A stretch of 64,000 nt of DNA. It comes from Sipunculus nudus. Taxonomy: Eukaryota; Annelida; Sipuncula; Golfingiida; Sipunculidae. Position 1 is the first letter of the stretch. Every line of letters starts with the position of its first letter. Positions 49,464 to 62,599 of this stretch are shown one piece after another. The position numbers and the translations under genes are program-made. The DNA lies in NCBI GenBank assembly GCA_026874595.1, contig CM049309.1:23193033-23257032 (forward strand), given 5' to 3'. A model generated the notes under the pieces. The model was given only the letters and a program-made list of their open reading frames with translations. It had not been told where the DNA came from and did no database searches.

Positions 49464-51939
49464 ACGGTCCGGGGGCCGTGGTTAAAATGACACAAGGTTT
49501 ACAAGATCTTACGTGCAGTCAATCTGTCACCTGAATCATGTAAAATAAAAAATACATTACCTACAGATACTGTTGAGTTATCTATTCCACATGTATCTTC
49601 TCACTCTGACCAGCAAACTAGATGCCTTGTATACTGAAATAAGTTCAGTAACGAATTTCATGATCATGATATTTTTTCAATGAAAGTCATATCTGTTGAC
49701 ATATCGATGTTATTCGAATCCGTGAGGTAAAGAAATCAACTTACTTACATATTCATAAATAAAAAATTAAAACAGTATAATGATACTTATTTAGCTATCC
49801 TATAAAATAAAACGATGTATCAATCACGCAATAAATGATAACTTAATATAAGAAAGCACTTGTATGTTTACTTGTGCTATGAACTGCATTATACAGTAAA
49901 TCGTCGATCATATTGATTTGTAATCTTATTATAATTTTCAGATAAGGGAGTGGTCATGCCCAGAGCGTTCCTCCGGCATCTACTTGGAAATAAGAGTCTA
50001 ATGGCCACCAAACTCTCTCAGCAGATATTTCCACCCTCAGACTGACTTTTGTGTATACACTCCTGTTGTATATCCGTGCATTTATCAATAGCAAGCATTT
50101 CATATATTTGTTCATAGGGCCTGTATTTTTTTTTCGTACAGACTAAAAACCAGGTGTCGCAAGTCGTATGTTCGAAATGAGAGTATTTAAAAAGAGTTAA
50201 ATAATAAAGCAAAAAAATTTTTAACAGAACAATTTTAAAATAATATTTTGCGTTAGTTGTATTAATAATTCACCACGTCAATCTTATCTTCATTATTACA
50301 TGAAACGTCTGGATTTTTATTCTTATTCTAATATTCTTATTCTAAGTCATTTATATAACAACACACCAAACGATTAAAGTTGAAACATACTGTTACATAC
50401 AAACAAAACGAAACGTAATACAAAATCCCAAAAACCGTTTCCTAAACAATAGCGTTTAGTTGTAAAGAATTTATCAATATTTGGTCAATTTAACCACTAA
50501 AGGCAGCACACCTGGCAAATATGACGCCTACACAGTGATAAAAGACAATGTGAATATACTCTAATATTCATTTCACACGTATGAAGTTAATGTTTATTGT
50601 TTAAGTGCATACATCCATGACAGTGATGTATAGAAGGTGTGGCCCTTTGATGTATACAGACCTCGCTGTGCGTCCATTTGTTCGTCTTACTCTTTGCGGC
50701 CTGCGTTCAGTGCAGAGACAGTTATACCATAATCATTCGTAACAGAATAATAAACGAAGATAACCTATTGTTTGCTTTATTTTACTCGACAATATATTGA
50801 TTTCTCCAGGAATATTGAGCTTGACAATGAACAGTAAATAGACTCAATATAGAAGTGGTAATGCGATATACTATTGTCTTTCACAGGGAATTACTCTTTT
50901 CTTTGCCGATATTGCACAATTTAAGGTAAATAAACGTTGAGTCGTAGGATCTCAAATTTGAGCCGCATCATTATCAGCTAAAGGATATGTTTACTGTCTT
51001 AAGTTTCTGTCCCCAGTCTTATTTTTATAGCAGCCGTGGTATTGCTTTTTTGAGCATGACTTCAATTTTTTTTGTCAGCTTTATAATATAGTAGGGAGTA
51101 GTAATAATAATATGGACAGTTATAGTGAGTTTTTAAAATTGTCTCTACACAACAGTATATGCTTCTAGAAACTGAAAACTTTTGAATTTAATAATTCTAA
51201 AGTTAATTATTGATTATTTGCGTGACATAAATTTTAAAATATTACTCAAAGAACTATTGGCAAAAAAAATAAAAAACAAAGTGAAGCTTGTACACAAAAC
51301 TACAGGAACCAAGGCAGAAACCCAATTCGTTTTCCAAGAATATTATAAAAAAATATATTTATAAATAAATGTTGATGATATCACATAGGCTTAACTGTTT
51401 GATACTGAATCTGCTACATGCATTATTGAAAACTTGTGTGTAAGTAGCTTGTGTGTGTATGTTAGTGTCAAATGAAGTCGGATAAGGTTTTATTATGGAT
51501 ATGATCAATATACAGTATTTGGCGGCGTTGTCCGTCATCTTGTTGTAAACATGGCGAGGTTGCGGAAGACTGGGGGGTGTTTTTCCACCGGGTGTTGTTT
51601 TCTTTGTGTAGAACTATGCGTGACAGGAGAGGACAGACAAAGCACTTGGCCAGTGACCTTTCCTTTTGCTAAGTGACCCACGTGCTAAGCCACATGAGGC
51701 TATTGTCTGTCCCTCGATCATGCCTTCTCACTTTATACCGTGACCGAGGAAACTACCAGATTCTGACAAACAACTGGTGTCACTTGTAATCAATGATATC
51801 TGACCACACCTCTCGCCAGGATTAACACTTAATTTGACATACCAGAGATACTAATTCACTGAGGTATTTTACAAATTAATCGTGATTGGAATATTAAATT
51901 TCTTATGAATAGGACTAGGCCTGTGATAGAGCTGCTGGT
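49464..51939. other. Unassigned, nothing recognised
   Basis: AT-rich with no supported exon, array or element copy. Confidence 0.5.
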
Positions 51940-53560
51940 GTCGAGGGTGTAGGAGGGTATGGGTTACGGGAGTGTGTAGGAGGGCGTGGGTTACGGGAGG
52001 ATATGTGGGAGGGCATGAGTTAAGGGAGTGTGTAGGAGGGTGTGGATTTCGAGAGTGTGTAGGAGGGTGTGGATTACAGGAGTGTGTAGGAGGGTGTGGA
52101 TTATGGGAGTGTGTAGGAGGATGTGGATTAGGGGAGTGAGTAGGAGGGTGTGGATTAGGGGAGTGTGTAGGAGGATGTGGATTAGGGGAGTGTGTAGGAG
52201 GGTGTGGATTATGGGAGTGTGTAGGAGGATGTGGATTAGGGGAGTGAGTAGGAGGGTGTGGATTAGGGGAGTGTATAGGAGGATGTGGATTAGGGGAGTG
52301 AGTAGGAGGGTGTGGATTAGGGGAGTGTGTAGGAGGGTGTGGATTAGGGGAGTGTGTAGGAGGGTGTGGATTAGGGAAGTGTGTAGGAGGGTGTGGATTA
52401 GGGGAGTGAGTAGGAGGGTGTGGATTAGGGGAGTGTGTAGGAGGGTATGGATTAGGGGAGTGTGTAGGAGGGTGTGGATTAGGGGAGTGTGTAGGAGGGT
52501 GTGGATTAGGGGAGTGTGTAGGAGGTAGTGGATTAGGGGAGTGAGTAGGAAAGTGTGGATTAGGGGAGTGTATATTTGGTTGTGGATTACGGGAGTGTGT
52601 AGGAGGGCATGGATTACGGAAAGTGTAGGAGGGTATGGAATACGGGGGGGGGGGGGGGTAGGAGGACGTTGATTACGGGAGGTTGTAGGACGGTGTGGAT
52701 TACGAGAAGGTGTAGGAGGACTTGGATTACGGAAGGGTGTAGGAGGGTATGGATTACGGGATCTCGAAAATATAGGAGGGTATGGATTAAGGGAGGGTGT
52801 AGGAGGGCGTAGATTACTGGAAGATGTTGGAGGGCGTGGTTTATGGGAGGGTGTAGGAAGGTTTGGATTATCGGAGGGCGTAGGAGGGCATGTATTACCG
52901 TAAGTTTAGGAGGGTATGGATTATGGGAGGTTGTAGGCGGATGGAAATTACAAGAGGGCGTGAATTATCGGAGGGTATAGGAGGGCATCGATTACGGGAA
53001 TGTGTAGGAGGGCGTGGATTATCGGAGGGTGTAGGAGGGCATGGATTACGGCAGTGTGTAGATTACTGGAGGGTGTAGGAGGGCATGGATTATGGAAAGT
53101 TTTGGAGGGTATGGATAAAGGGAGGGTGTAGGAGAGTGTGATTTACGGGAGGGCGTGGATTATCGGAGGGTATAGGAGGACATCTTTAACTTGAGGGTGT
53201 AAGAGGTGTAGATTACTGGAGAGTGTAGGAGGGCATGGATTATGGAAAGTTTAGGAGGGTATGGATTAAGGGAGGGTGTAGGAGGATGTGAATTACAGGA
53301 GGGTGTGGATTTTCGGAAGGTATAGGAGGGCATTGACTACGGGAGTGTGTAGGAGGGCAAGGACTACGGAAAGTGTAGGAGCCACTGGATAACGGGAGGG
53401 CGTGGATTATTGGTAGGTATTGCAGGGCATGGATTTCGGGAGTGTGTAGGAGGGCTAGGATTAAGAGGTGTATGAGGGCGTGTGTTTAGAGAACGTGTAG
53501 GAGGGCCTTGAGGCTATGTGAGGGCGTGGATTATGGGAGTGTGTAGAAAGGCGTGGATTA
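51940..53560. repeat. 27-bp G-rich minisatellite
   Basis: The unit is GTGTAGGAGGGTGTGGATTA then GGGGAGT (27 bp). It is most regular at 52,030-52,560 and decays rightwards into GGAGGGTGTAGGAGGGCGTG-like variants. A period divisible by three leaves one frame open for 166 codons (a nine-residue CRRVWIRGV repeat), which is an artefact. The plus strand is strongly G-rich and C-poor, with GGGG/GGAGGG runs at short intervals. Confidence 0.97.
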
Positions 53561-53935
53561 GGGAGGTAACAGAGAGGATCTATGGCAGGAAGATTCAGTG
53601 AGAAGGGGAGGTGTAGAGGTAGTTAAAATTTGGGAAGGTGTTAGCCTGGGGCGTGATGATAATATTGTGAAAGTTGTGGGAGGGCGTGTACGACTGGATA
53701 AGTATAAAAATAAAGCGATATATAAAAAAATGAATAAATTTTGGTGTTTACTAATTTCAGGTAAACAACAAGTTTTCGTAATGTTAAACACCAATTTTAA
53801 CACGTAAACAGTTACATCGCAATATTCTTCCATTAAACAAATAACAATATTCTTTATACGTTAATTGGCTTTCTTGATATCCGGAACCTTGTCAATAGTT
53901 TCTATTAAAAATCTTGAAAATGAACTTCAGAATTC

Positions 53936-53961
53936 CACCCCCCCCCCCCCCCCCCCCCCCC
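53936..53961. repeat. C homopolymer tract
   Basis: About 25 consecutive C residues after AATTCCA. Confidence 0.97.
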
Positions 53962-54031
53962 ATCCGTACCTCGCCCTCCGTACCTCGCCCAGACAAGGTG
54001 AGGTACCAGTGTTACTGAGCTGTTGTCTGGC

Positions 54032-54288
54032 CTACTGGGGACAGATAATCAAGAGGAACAAGAGGTGGCCATGTGACCGGAAGTCCAGGAAACAGTTGGA
54101 GCCGTGGGTAACAAATGTCGTCCTGCGTGCCTCGTCCTGATGTCGGTGTTCCCCGAGGACGCGGACTCTTGGGGCGCCCCAGGCCTCGTCTTCCTGCCTG
54201 GCCGGACAGTGGGGCAGATCACAGACTCTGATATTGTCATAGCGCATGAACATCGCGTCCCGTCGTGCTGGACACTGCGTGCACTGAC
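54032..54288 (-). CDS. Candidate GC-rich terminal exon
   Basis: On the minus strand a strong acceptor (TAAGTTTTCTGTAG) precedes GT plus 84 codons and TAG. The peptide has CTQC, VCDLPHC and NCFLDF motifs and a hydrophobic end (LLFLLIICPQ). The segment is much GC-richer than its flanks. Two frames on this strand and one on the plus strand are open, as often happens in GC-rich DNA, so the reading frame is not settled. No AATAAA is seen close downstream. No family is recognised. Confidence 0.3.
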
Positions 54289-54369
54289 CTACAGAAAACT
54301 TATTAGAGGGGAGATAATACAACACACCCGTAATTCACTAAGAGTTATAGCCACATCGGGTCTGTAATT

Positions 54370-56424
54370 TATACAGACATCTAACAGTGAAGACGATGGC
54401 TGTATGAAGGCTTGAGCCTCATATACTCGGGTAGCTGCTCAGGATAAAGTTATCACAAAAAAGACGAACGCTTCTTCTAAAAGAGGCTGATAACGTTACC
54501 CCAATCACGTACACAAATACGCCCACCTGCGCGCCTTTATTTCTATTCAGTATCTTAATAATTCATCTAAAAATGTAACATGTTTCAGTCAACTAAAACA
54601 ATGCAATGCTACAATGTTTCGAATATTTGTTGATAGTCATAAAATCATATAAGAGTATTGATCTTACATGAAACGACCATATGAACAATAACGAAAAAAT
54701 TTAATTTAATTAAGAATATTTGATTGAAAGATCATTTACTAAAACCTTAACCCTGTATAGGCTTAGACATACTGGGACACGTGTATTTTTTATCACCTAA
54801 TTAAAAAATACCCAAAGGTGCATTACTTCGTTACAAATATTTTTATTTTAAACCTCTTGATTTATTTCGACTATGAAATGCTTATTAAGATTAAAGGAAT
54901 TTTTTCTTTGTATAAAAATAATGTTATTTCGGTCTGGTCCTGAGGCCTTCTATAGTACGCTTCCTGCTTACCTGATTGTGTTTATGTACATGTACACTGT
55001 ACATGTTAAGATCACAAATTCTTTGTAACAGCGTTACAAACTTGTGTCATATTTAAGATTTAAAAATATTAACGATGCACCCTCAATCAAATCTCCCGAT
55101 ATAAAAAAAACTAAAAAAAATATTTAATTCATCCGGTTATATATCTGCATGTGTTTTTTACCTGTATGATAAAACTTTAAACCATAATTTACCTTACCGG
55201 GAAATAAAGGCAATGTTTCTTAATGTTTTACAAGGTTCAAAAGGAAGATGGAAAAGAATGAAAAGTAATAAAAATAGCTTATTAATATGGTACAAACAGC
55301 TAATAAATATGTTTTACTTTAATGGTTAAAGATATTCTTTCTATTTTCACAATTATTTATTTATAAACAAATAATGTATTTTTCATGTTTACCCCAGTGC
55401 TCCTGTGCTTTATCTGCATGGCCAACCTTTGGAGAATTCACTCAAGTTTACCTTTTCACCCCATTGGCAAAAAAATCAAATGTTGTGATTATGTGTCCGT
55501 AAAGCAATGTACTTCCATACTCTACATTTCTATCATAAAATATGATATAAACGATATGCCCTATTTTTTTAGCGGTCTAAGCCGACAACCTTAAGCAAGA
55601 TATGTATGTCGATACACTAAGATGATGTTATAACGGTAATTGTACGTGTCACTTTGTCCCGACATGTATAACGTCTCGACAGAAGTCTGTTATAAACAAG
55701 AAGAATCATTTAAAATGACGTATTTTTTTTGTAGCACACTAGAGCCATAATAACAATTAACCAGTTGTTCAGGTACCGGTTGATTTTGTATAGAGCTGAA
55801 TTTAGATTTGATCCCGTTCATAATACGAGTAGGCATGCATGCTTTTGTTCGTTTGATAATGCAATATTTAATGTTCATTTCTAAATATCTGCAGTGAATT
55901 AATCAATCCAACTTGTACACAGTCCTTGAACAAGATGGATGTTATGTTAGAAAAATAGAAAGACCACATTTTGCTTTTTCATTTTGGCTTCACCTGTATC
56001 AACCTTCAACAAAAAGCGCCATCTGCAGTCCACGGCCTTAATTAAGAAATAGAACAGATGCTACCATAACAAGGATGATCTCATTTTAGGCCGATCGCAT
56101 TTAAGCCGAGGGGTAAAATATTAACTGGAGAGATATAAAAAGCAATGAGTGTGAAATGGCAATCATGCCTACTTTAATAGGAGAGCTGACAACGATGACA
56201 ATACCTGGCGTGCCGATTATTTGATGACAACTGAGAGCCGCAGATGAACATAAACACAGTACTAAAGCTGGACAGGGGAGGATCCAGAACGGGATGTTGG
56301 GGCAGTGGCGGGTCCAGGATTGTGTTATGAAGATAGGGCACAACTGCGACAAAGGTATATTTTTTCCAGCTTATAGTGAAAAGGAGCATCACAATTTCAG
56401 CAGCAAATATCCCCTTTGTGGCCT
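54370..56424. other. Unassigned, nothing recognised
   Basis: AT-rich with short unsupported ORFs. Confidence 0.5.
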
Positions 56425-56587
56425 TAAAGCATAAATGGAAATCTTAATCGTAAAAAAAAAAATTAAATAAAAAAAAATAAAATTTTAAATTTAAAAAGAC
56501 TTTCCATAAAGCATAAATGGAAATCTTAATCGTAAAAAAAAATTAAATAAAAAAAATAAAATTTTAAATTTAAAAAGACTTTCCATA
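56425..56587. repeat. Two-copy 82-bp tandem duplication
   Basis: TAAAGCATAAATGGAAATCT begins at 56,425 and again at 56,507. Both copies continue through A-rich sequence to AAAAAGACTTTCCATAA. They differ mainly by one or two bases in A-runs, so the duplication is recent. Confidence 0.95.
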
Positions 56588-57300
56588 ACTCACCCAGTAA
56601 AATAGTTAAAATTAAATATGTGGCATGAAAGGATTTGGAGATCCTAGAAATAAAGAAATTTCTTTAAAATTACCCAAGTGTGTATATATAATTATTGGTT
56701 AATTTGATTTTCAAAAATTGGTTTTTACATAAGTAATGGCAATAGATAGGAATCCATAAATCATTCAAATGATGAAAAAGTACTACATTGAAAGAAATGT
56801 TTAACATGTCACCACCTGACAACACATGAGGTTCCTCCTCTCTCATGATGATCTCACGATGATTTTTTCAAGAATAAGAAAACCAAACAAAATTTTAATC
56901 GTTTTCACATTAACTAAATCGTCATATATATAATTTATATTATATTTTATAAAAATATATATATATATATATATGACAAAATATACACATTTTAGCAGCT
57001 TTATATGTTTGAGGCAAACTGGCAGGGTTGTATAAAAAATGGAACAGCCATGCTTTCAGGTCGGTGGACAATGGCGGAGAGGTTAAACATTTAAATAAAG
57101 TTTATATATGACGTTATGCGGTTTCTGAATGCTTCATATTCCTTTTTTTTTCTTTGTCATTTGACATTAAATTGTTGGTGTTATTCATACTTGATATATT
57201 AAATATAATATTAGATATACAGATGTACAAGTTCTTATCTATCCGTCCCTTTAATATACCATATATCAAACATTATTTATAAGTCAGATTTGCCATTTTG
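56588..57300. other. Unassigned with short (TA)n
   Basis: (TA)n at about 56,954-56,974. Nothing else is recognised. Confidence 0.5.
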
Positions 57301-57305
57301 CTATT

Positions 57306-57716
57306 TTATGTGGGGCTGCATACATACAAATCCTCGAAGAGTAAATGGGAACTCCTCACGCAGAGATGTGTGATCCGGAGAGAATTCACCGTACAACTAC
57401 TGGAATGTTTTCCGTACGCTACAATGAGGTCTGATTTCCGGGTCACCAGGTACGCCCTTTTATTTAACATGAAACTTAAGTGATGTCTTAGCCCGTATCC
57501 CGTGCGGAAAATGTAGCGGCAGTACAAATACACTGGCGTGTCCGTGTCCGCTGCCATATCCGTGCCCATATCCTCATCCGGCCAATTAAGTGGAAGCGGT
57601 GCTTTATAAAACAAAACCATTCTACCTAGTGCGGGCCGAGCAGTATATTTACCCGATGTCCACTTGATGACACATTCACCTTGAAAAGTCTCATTCATTC
57701 CAGAAGACCGAAACAC
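57306..57716 (-). other. 136-codon ORF, status unknown
   Basis: A moderately GC-rich minus ORF with cysteines spread throughout and no recognised domain. It contains the GGACACGGACACG patch that resembles 1,298-1,318. A possible donor (CATCGG then GTAAATA near 57,643) lies inside it. It could be an exon or a repeat remnant. Confidence 0.2.
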
Positions 57717-58199
57717 TGAGCGAAAATGAGTTTCACACTACTCAAAGAGCAACGAAACTAAGACAAACGCTGACTCCTGAAATACTGGACAATTATGATA
57801 AACATTTGAATTTACAAAAAGAGAATTTAAATAAAAACATGAAAAAAGTCTTTAAGCCAGCTATTTAGAAAAGCAAGCTGTCTGACTGACATCCAGGAAT
57901 CCAGGAATATTACAATACATATGAACGTATTAGGGTATGACCCTTTTTTTATAGCTAATTAATGGAATATGATAGTCGAGAATCAGGTTAAAGCTATCTA
58001 AAGAGACACATCTGAAGATATTGCAAGTAAAAGCAATGGAGAGCTCACACCAACCAATAATGCTGTCAGACCATTCTATAGCTTTTCTTAAAGTTCGAAA
58101 AATGACCAAAAAATTAACGTGACAAAAATGTGACAGATCAGACATAAATACAAACACAACATAGCATTGCGCTGGATATTGCCAACACATCATGTACAT

Positions 58200-59405
58200 G
58201 TGTAAAACATCAATGAAGCGATGTTATATGTATAATGGTATCACTGGTCTGATGGTATCCAGCTGCTCTACCGAAGTGGACAATAACAGTCCACCAACAG
58301 GACTAGATAGGACAGCAAAACACTACATCTACCAGTCAGATACATCAAGACCTGTCCAACTTCGAATTCTCAGGGACTTTTCTCACAAAACGCCTTGACA
58401 AGATCACTGCTGCCTGCGTCCTCCGTATAAAGAAAAGTTTAGATTGCTTATATTATTGTGTCATACTCTTTATACTTAATCATCAAGGTATATGCCCAAG
58501 GGACTTTCCTGGTTTCAATCTTATTCAATAATAGGATACAGGTTCAAAAATAATAATATGCTCACTGTGCCAGAAACGCTGAACATTTCGGGCTCCACAA
58601 GGAACCATTTGATGACCTATTATGTAATTTATATATGTCAATGACTTCCTTGAATTTGTTAGCTGTAAAGGATAGTGTATGCCGATGATACCACCATCTA
58701 CTGTAGTTCTGATTCTGTCGAAAAAAGTGGTCCAGAGCCTCCAGTTAGGACGTGACAAAGCGAATGAAAGGCTAACTAGGAACAGATTATTGGACACTCC
58801 GGATAAGTACAATGTCCTGCTCTTGAACAATAAGAGATCACGATCTGAAGTCAAGTTAAACTTCAGATTAAATGGCCGATTGTACCATACCAAAACACAA
58901 TTAAAACTTTTTGTGTTATTATAGATAACTATCTCAAGTGGAATGACTACGTTAATAATTAGGAGAGAAAACTTGTCAAAACTTTTTGTAAAGTAAGTTT
59001 TTACCGCAACCGACACTACGAACGATTCTACGATTCATTAATACAAAGTCATATTGACTACGCTCTAACCGTGTGGAGTGCCTATCCAAAAGGCAAAATT
59101 CTTCGAGTGCAAAAATTCAAAAACTTTCCTGTATTTCCTGATACTGCTTGTATTCAGATGTTATAAGGAATAGCTCCTCTCTCTTTAATTAACTCTCTGG
59201 ATGAAAAAATATGGTCATATGTATATATACATAACGAGATATGTTCGTAGGAGTAATTTCGTGCTCTAGAAACCAAACACAAAACTTTACAAAGCTTCAT
59301 TTTCATACTCAGGAGCTTTTCACTGAACAGACTCGTCAGTCAAATCCGTGAAGCCAAAACTCTCCCTTATCTCAGGAGAATGCTGAAACCTGCACTCGAG
59401 GTACA
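58200..59405 (+). pseudogene. Decayed non-LTR retrotransposon reverse transcriptase (CR1/L2/Jockey-like)
   Basis: RT-domain landmarks occur in order but in different frames with stops: APQGTI (58,592), FIYVNDF (58,627-58,647), the catalytic box YADDTTIYC (58,678), a DKYNVLLLNNKR stretch, VIIDNYLKWNDYV (58,915), SHIDYALTVWSAYPKG (near 59,048), and the ORF2 tail IREAKTLPYLRRMLKPAL (59,344). This order is typical of CR1/L2/Jockey-group LINEs from RT blocks 4-5 to the ORF end. A TGLD..AK piece near 58,292 may belong to an earlier block. No endonuclease or 3' tail is identified. At least one single-base insertion (after YADD) and several stops make it non-functional. The minus ORF 58,525-59,016 is its shadow. 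Confidence 0.87.
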
Positions 59406-60249
59406 GCAAATTCTTTTAATTTTTAAACCTTAATATCCCTTGTACGATATTACATGGAACATTTCTTTGAGTGCATGTTCTTATATATAGATACTATTTT
59501 CCATGTTATAGCTGTAGCCTTTTCCGATAGCCTATGTGGTCATCAGGTATCTTTGACTGTCCGATCATTAATGTACAATATATCATGCATGTTATCTACT
59601 TCTATATTGTACTAATGCCTTTATGTCAGTTGTATCCTATGCTTTAAATTGTAGCAGGACCTAATTGAAAAACAGCGCTTCCTGAATGAGGTATCCCGTT
59701 GCAATATATTGAAAAAAAATACAGTAACCTCCAAAAAGAGTTCTCCTTATTTGCTGATTTACGTGAACAGTAACCTTTTGGCAAAACACCTGTTCGATTC
59801 GTTTACCTGTTATTTTAGAAACTGACCAATCCACTGCGCCATCTGTCGGACATTACATAGATTACTTTACCTGAAACGTTCATGAGGGACCCCGTGCATT
59901 TCTTAAAGGCAGAAATGACCAATCTGATAACCTGGGAGGGCAAGGGGATCTTCTGATTGAAGAACTAGCTTGTATAATTTAAACCAATCAAACACTATAA
60001 CGTTTCTTAACTGGATATTATAATGAATAAACAGGTGCACAGACAAACAAATATCCAATGGCAAGTTGATGGCTGGAACGCATTTAAAAGAAAGGGACGG
60101 TGCCCTTATATAGGTCTATTAATTTTATTCTTTGACTTATATGGACCTCGGGTTTCAAAAAAGTTAGCTGAAAATACACGTATGGCATACACTAATATGG
60201 ATAGTTAGAACGTATATAACCAAAGAACAGATTTAGCAAGAGATATATG
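59406..60249. other. Unassigned, nothing recognised
   Basis: May include the eroded 3' end of the LINE relic. No other feature is supported. Confidence 0.45.
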
Positions 60250-60420
60250 AATAGGTTGAAATCTTGCCTGACGACCACCCCGGTTATCTCGAACACCCCG
60301 CTAAGACAACTAGTTTTTTGGTCCAGGACTAAAGTAAATCAAAAGAAAAACTTGCTGCTAACACGACCAACCGCCTTCCATGACCTCTTTGGCTGGTCGT
60401 GTTAGCGAGGTTTCAATGTA
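60250..60420 (-). mobile_element. Mariner-like MITE, full-length unit
   Basis: The left end AGGTTGAAATCTTGCC and the right end GCGAGGTTTCAATGTA are inverted relatives. The interior holds AAGACAACTAG and TTTTGGTCCAGGACT shared with 35,210-35,343, plus CTAACACGACCAACC. About 170 bp long, like the 14,517 copy. Confidence 0.65.
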
Positions 60421-60580
60421 CAGTGAAACCTATGTAATAAGACCACCTTTGGGACTGACTTATTAGACAAGTCAGTTATAACTTATATGACCTATTTCGG
60501 TTCACTCGAGGATAGTTTAAAAAGGCAGGTGGTCTTATTGGACAAGTGGTGTTTAAGAGAGTCCATTCTAATGAGGATCC
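60419..60580 (+). mobile_element. Mariner-like MITE, second unit head to head
   Basis: It begins TACAGTGAAACCTATGTAAT and carries AAGACCACC, GACTTATTAGACAAGTCAGT and GGTGGTCTTATTGG, closely following the 16,851 unit. It abuts the previous unit so that the two termini form an imperfect palindrome at 60,409-60,430. No right terminus is visible. Confidence 0.6.
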
Positions 60581-62149
60581 TTGGTATTTAAAAGGAGGGG
60601 GTCCAATCCAGGAAGACTAATGAGAAATCTTAAAAAGGCCCGGAACAAAGGGGACCAAAGAAGCAAAGAAAAAAAAGGTCATGAACCCTTAAAAAGGTCG
60701 TGGTTGCTGAGGATATACAAAAGAATCATCCAGTAGATACATATGGATAGTTTTTACACTGATTACGCGTTTCATTGAATAAATCCAAGATGGTGTTGAG
60801 ATGATAAGTGATAGTGAACCATGGAGACATTTTTTAGGTACAAGAATACATCTTATTGTAAAGATTTTAAGTTGTCAGGTTTCTATTCAATGGCGAGGGA
60901 TATATTACAACTGTTATAAACTGGTACATAAGTTGTTTTCTTGTAAAGGTGGGCTTTTGTGTTTTATCCGCCCGTCCTTCCCTTTGTAAGTCTGTTAGTT
61001 TGGCACAAACAGTAACACGTAAGATAATAATGGATTTTGTATATGATGGCTGGTGAGCTTAATGCTCTGGAGAACGTTATCTGCTGCACATCTTCAATTT
61101 GGTTTTTGGCATTTTTACTTGCGTTTTAGTACCTTACCATCCGTAGGCATACATAATATCAGTTCGATATAGTAGAGTCAGAATAGAGAAAATTAGGTAA
61201 TATGACATATACCTGCAATTTAAGTATGGGCTTTAGTAATGTGTCTAATCTAGCTTGTGGGTCAACTGGATGATATTGTAGGTCTCACGAACATTTTTAT
61301 AAACTGAATTATCACAGATTGGGCATATGTCATATATTTTTCGAAATACTGAGCGAAGTGAGATTAAACATTCTTTTTCCCTTTGTGGCCCCTGTAATCC
61401 TGGATCAGCCTCTGACACATGTTCCCATCCAAGTGATATTCTCTGCGTGTCAGTTTTGTTAGGTCTACTTCGAAAATTCTTGTTTGTAAGGCTTGCACCA
61501 GATGGCACCAGATTCAATGCCCTCATTTGTGTCCCAAAGACAAAAGAAGACTTGTACGTCACTTACTTTCACATAATCATGCCGAAAAACTGACAAGACT
61601 TTTTTTTATAAACTTATATAACAGCTTACTAATAACCATCTTGTTGTTACAGGCGTGTCAATAGTTAATTGGTAGCCAAGAGATCGTGGCTAATAATGTT
61701 TATAAATCTTTACTTACAGCAAGTCTATGACTGTTGGGAACATTTATTATTATAAAGTTATCATACCAGAATAAGAATTTGTTGTACCACAGATTTTCCT
61801 CATACTCCCCATATACACATTATGACTTATTTTTGATTATTCGGTGCATATGGATGCGGGATATTAAACTTAAAGACACATACTCATTTTTAAACATGAT
61901 ACATGAAGGAACAACTTCTACACTGGGTTAAGGAGAACAGACATTTAGCCAGTCATCAATAAATTTTTAAATGAAACTTAAAAGAAATAATTCAAAATTA
62001 CTATCACAAGAATGACCTATATCAAGAAAATCTTTATTTATCACTGGAACACCTAGGATTAAAAACTTTATCATCAGCCCAGACCATGCCCTCCCTTACT
62101 GTGATTCACACATGGCTTCATCACATTAACTGGTCAACAAGATATTATA
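60581..62149. other. Unassigned
   Basis: ORFs on both strands at 61,245-61,593 are open but overlapping, with no domain or splice support. Confidence 0.45.
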
Positions 62150-62290
62150 TCACTAATCACCCAATCACCTGATCACTGGTCACCTGATTACCTGATCACC
62201 CAAATTATGTCCCGTTCACCTGATCACCCACCTGATGTCCTGTTCATGTGATCACCCATCTGTTCATCTTATCTGATCAGCTAAATTCAC
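62150..62290. repeat. Degenerate CACCTGATCAC repeat
   Basis: CACCTGATCAC, CACCTGATTAC and CACCCACCTGAT words recur at 8-20 base spacing, each holding the palindrome TGATCA. Confidence 0.7.
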
Positions 62291-62599
62291 AGATAAAGAT
62301 AGAAATAATAATAATAAATACCAACAAATGAATCAAATATTATATATTGTTAACGCAGTTATCTTAGAATCTACAACCATCGCATATTTGAAGAAAAGCA
62401 ATTCAAGCATGTAATACAAGAAGTTATATATATAAAATGTTGGATGTTTAACATTCATAATTTAAAAAAAAATCGTCCATATTGGATTTCATGAAAGCAA
62501 TATACAGAAAGGCGAATAACAGTGGACACCATGGAAACATTGCATGTCGCGAGCGATTGTTCAAACCTAATGGGATGTTCCTACTGAATGCGACATCTG

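Noticed and set aside
52028-52528. 166-codon ORF
   Set aside because: It is the translation of the 27-bp minisatellite, open only because 27 is divisible by three.
58525-59016. 163-codon minus ORF
   Set aside because: Antisense shadow of the plus-strand LINE RT relic, whose motifs are recognisable on the other strand.
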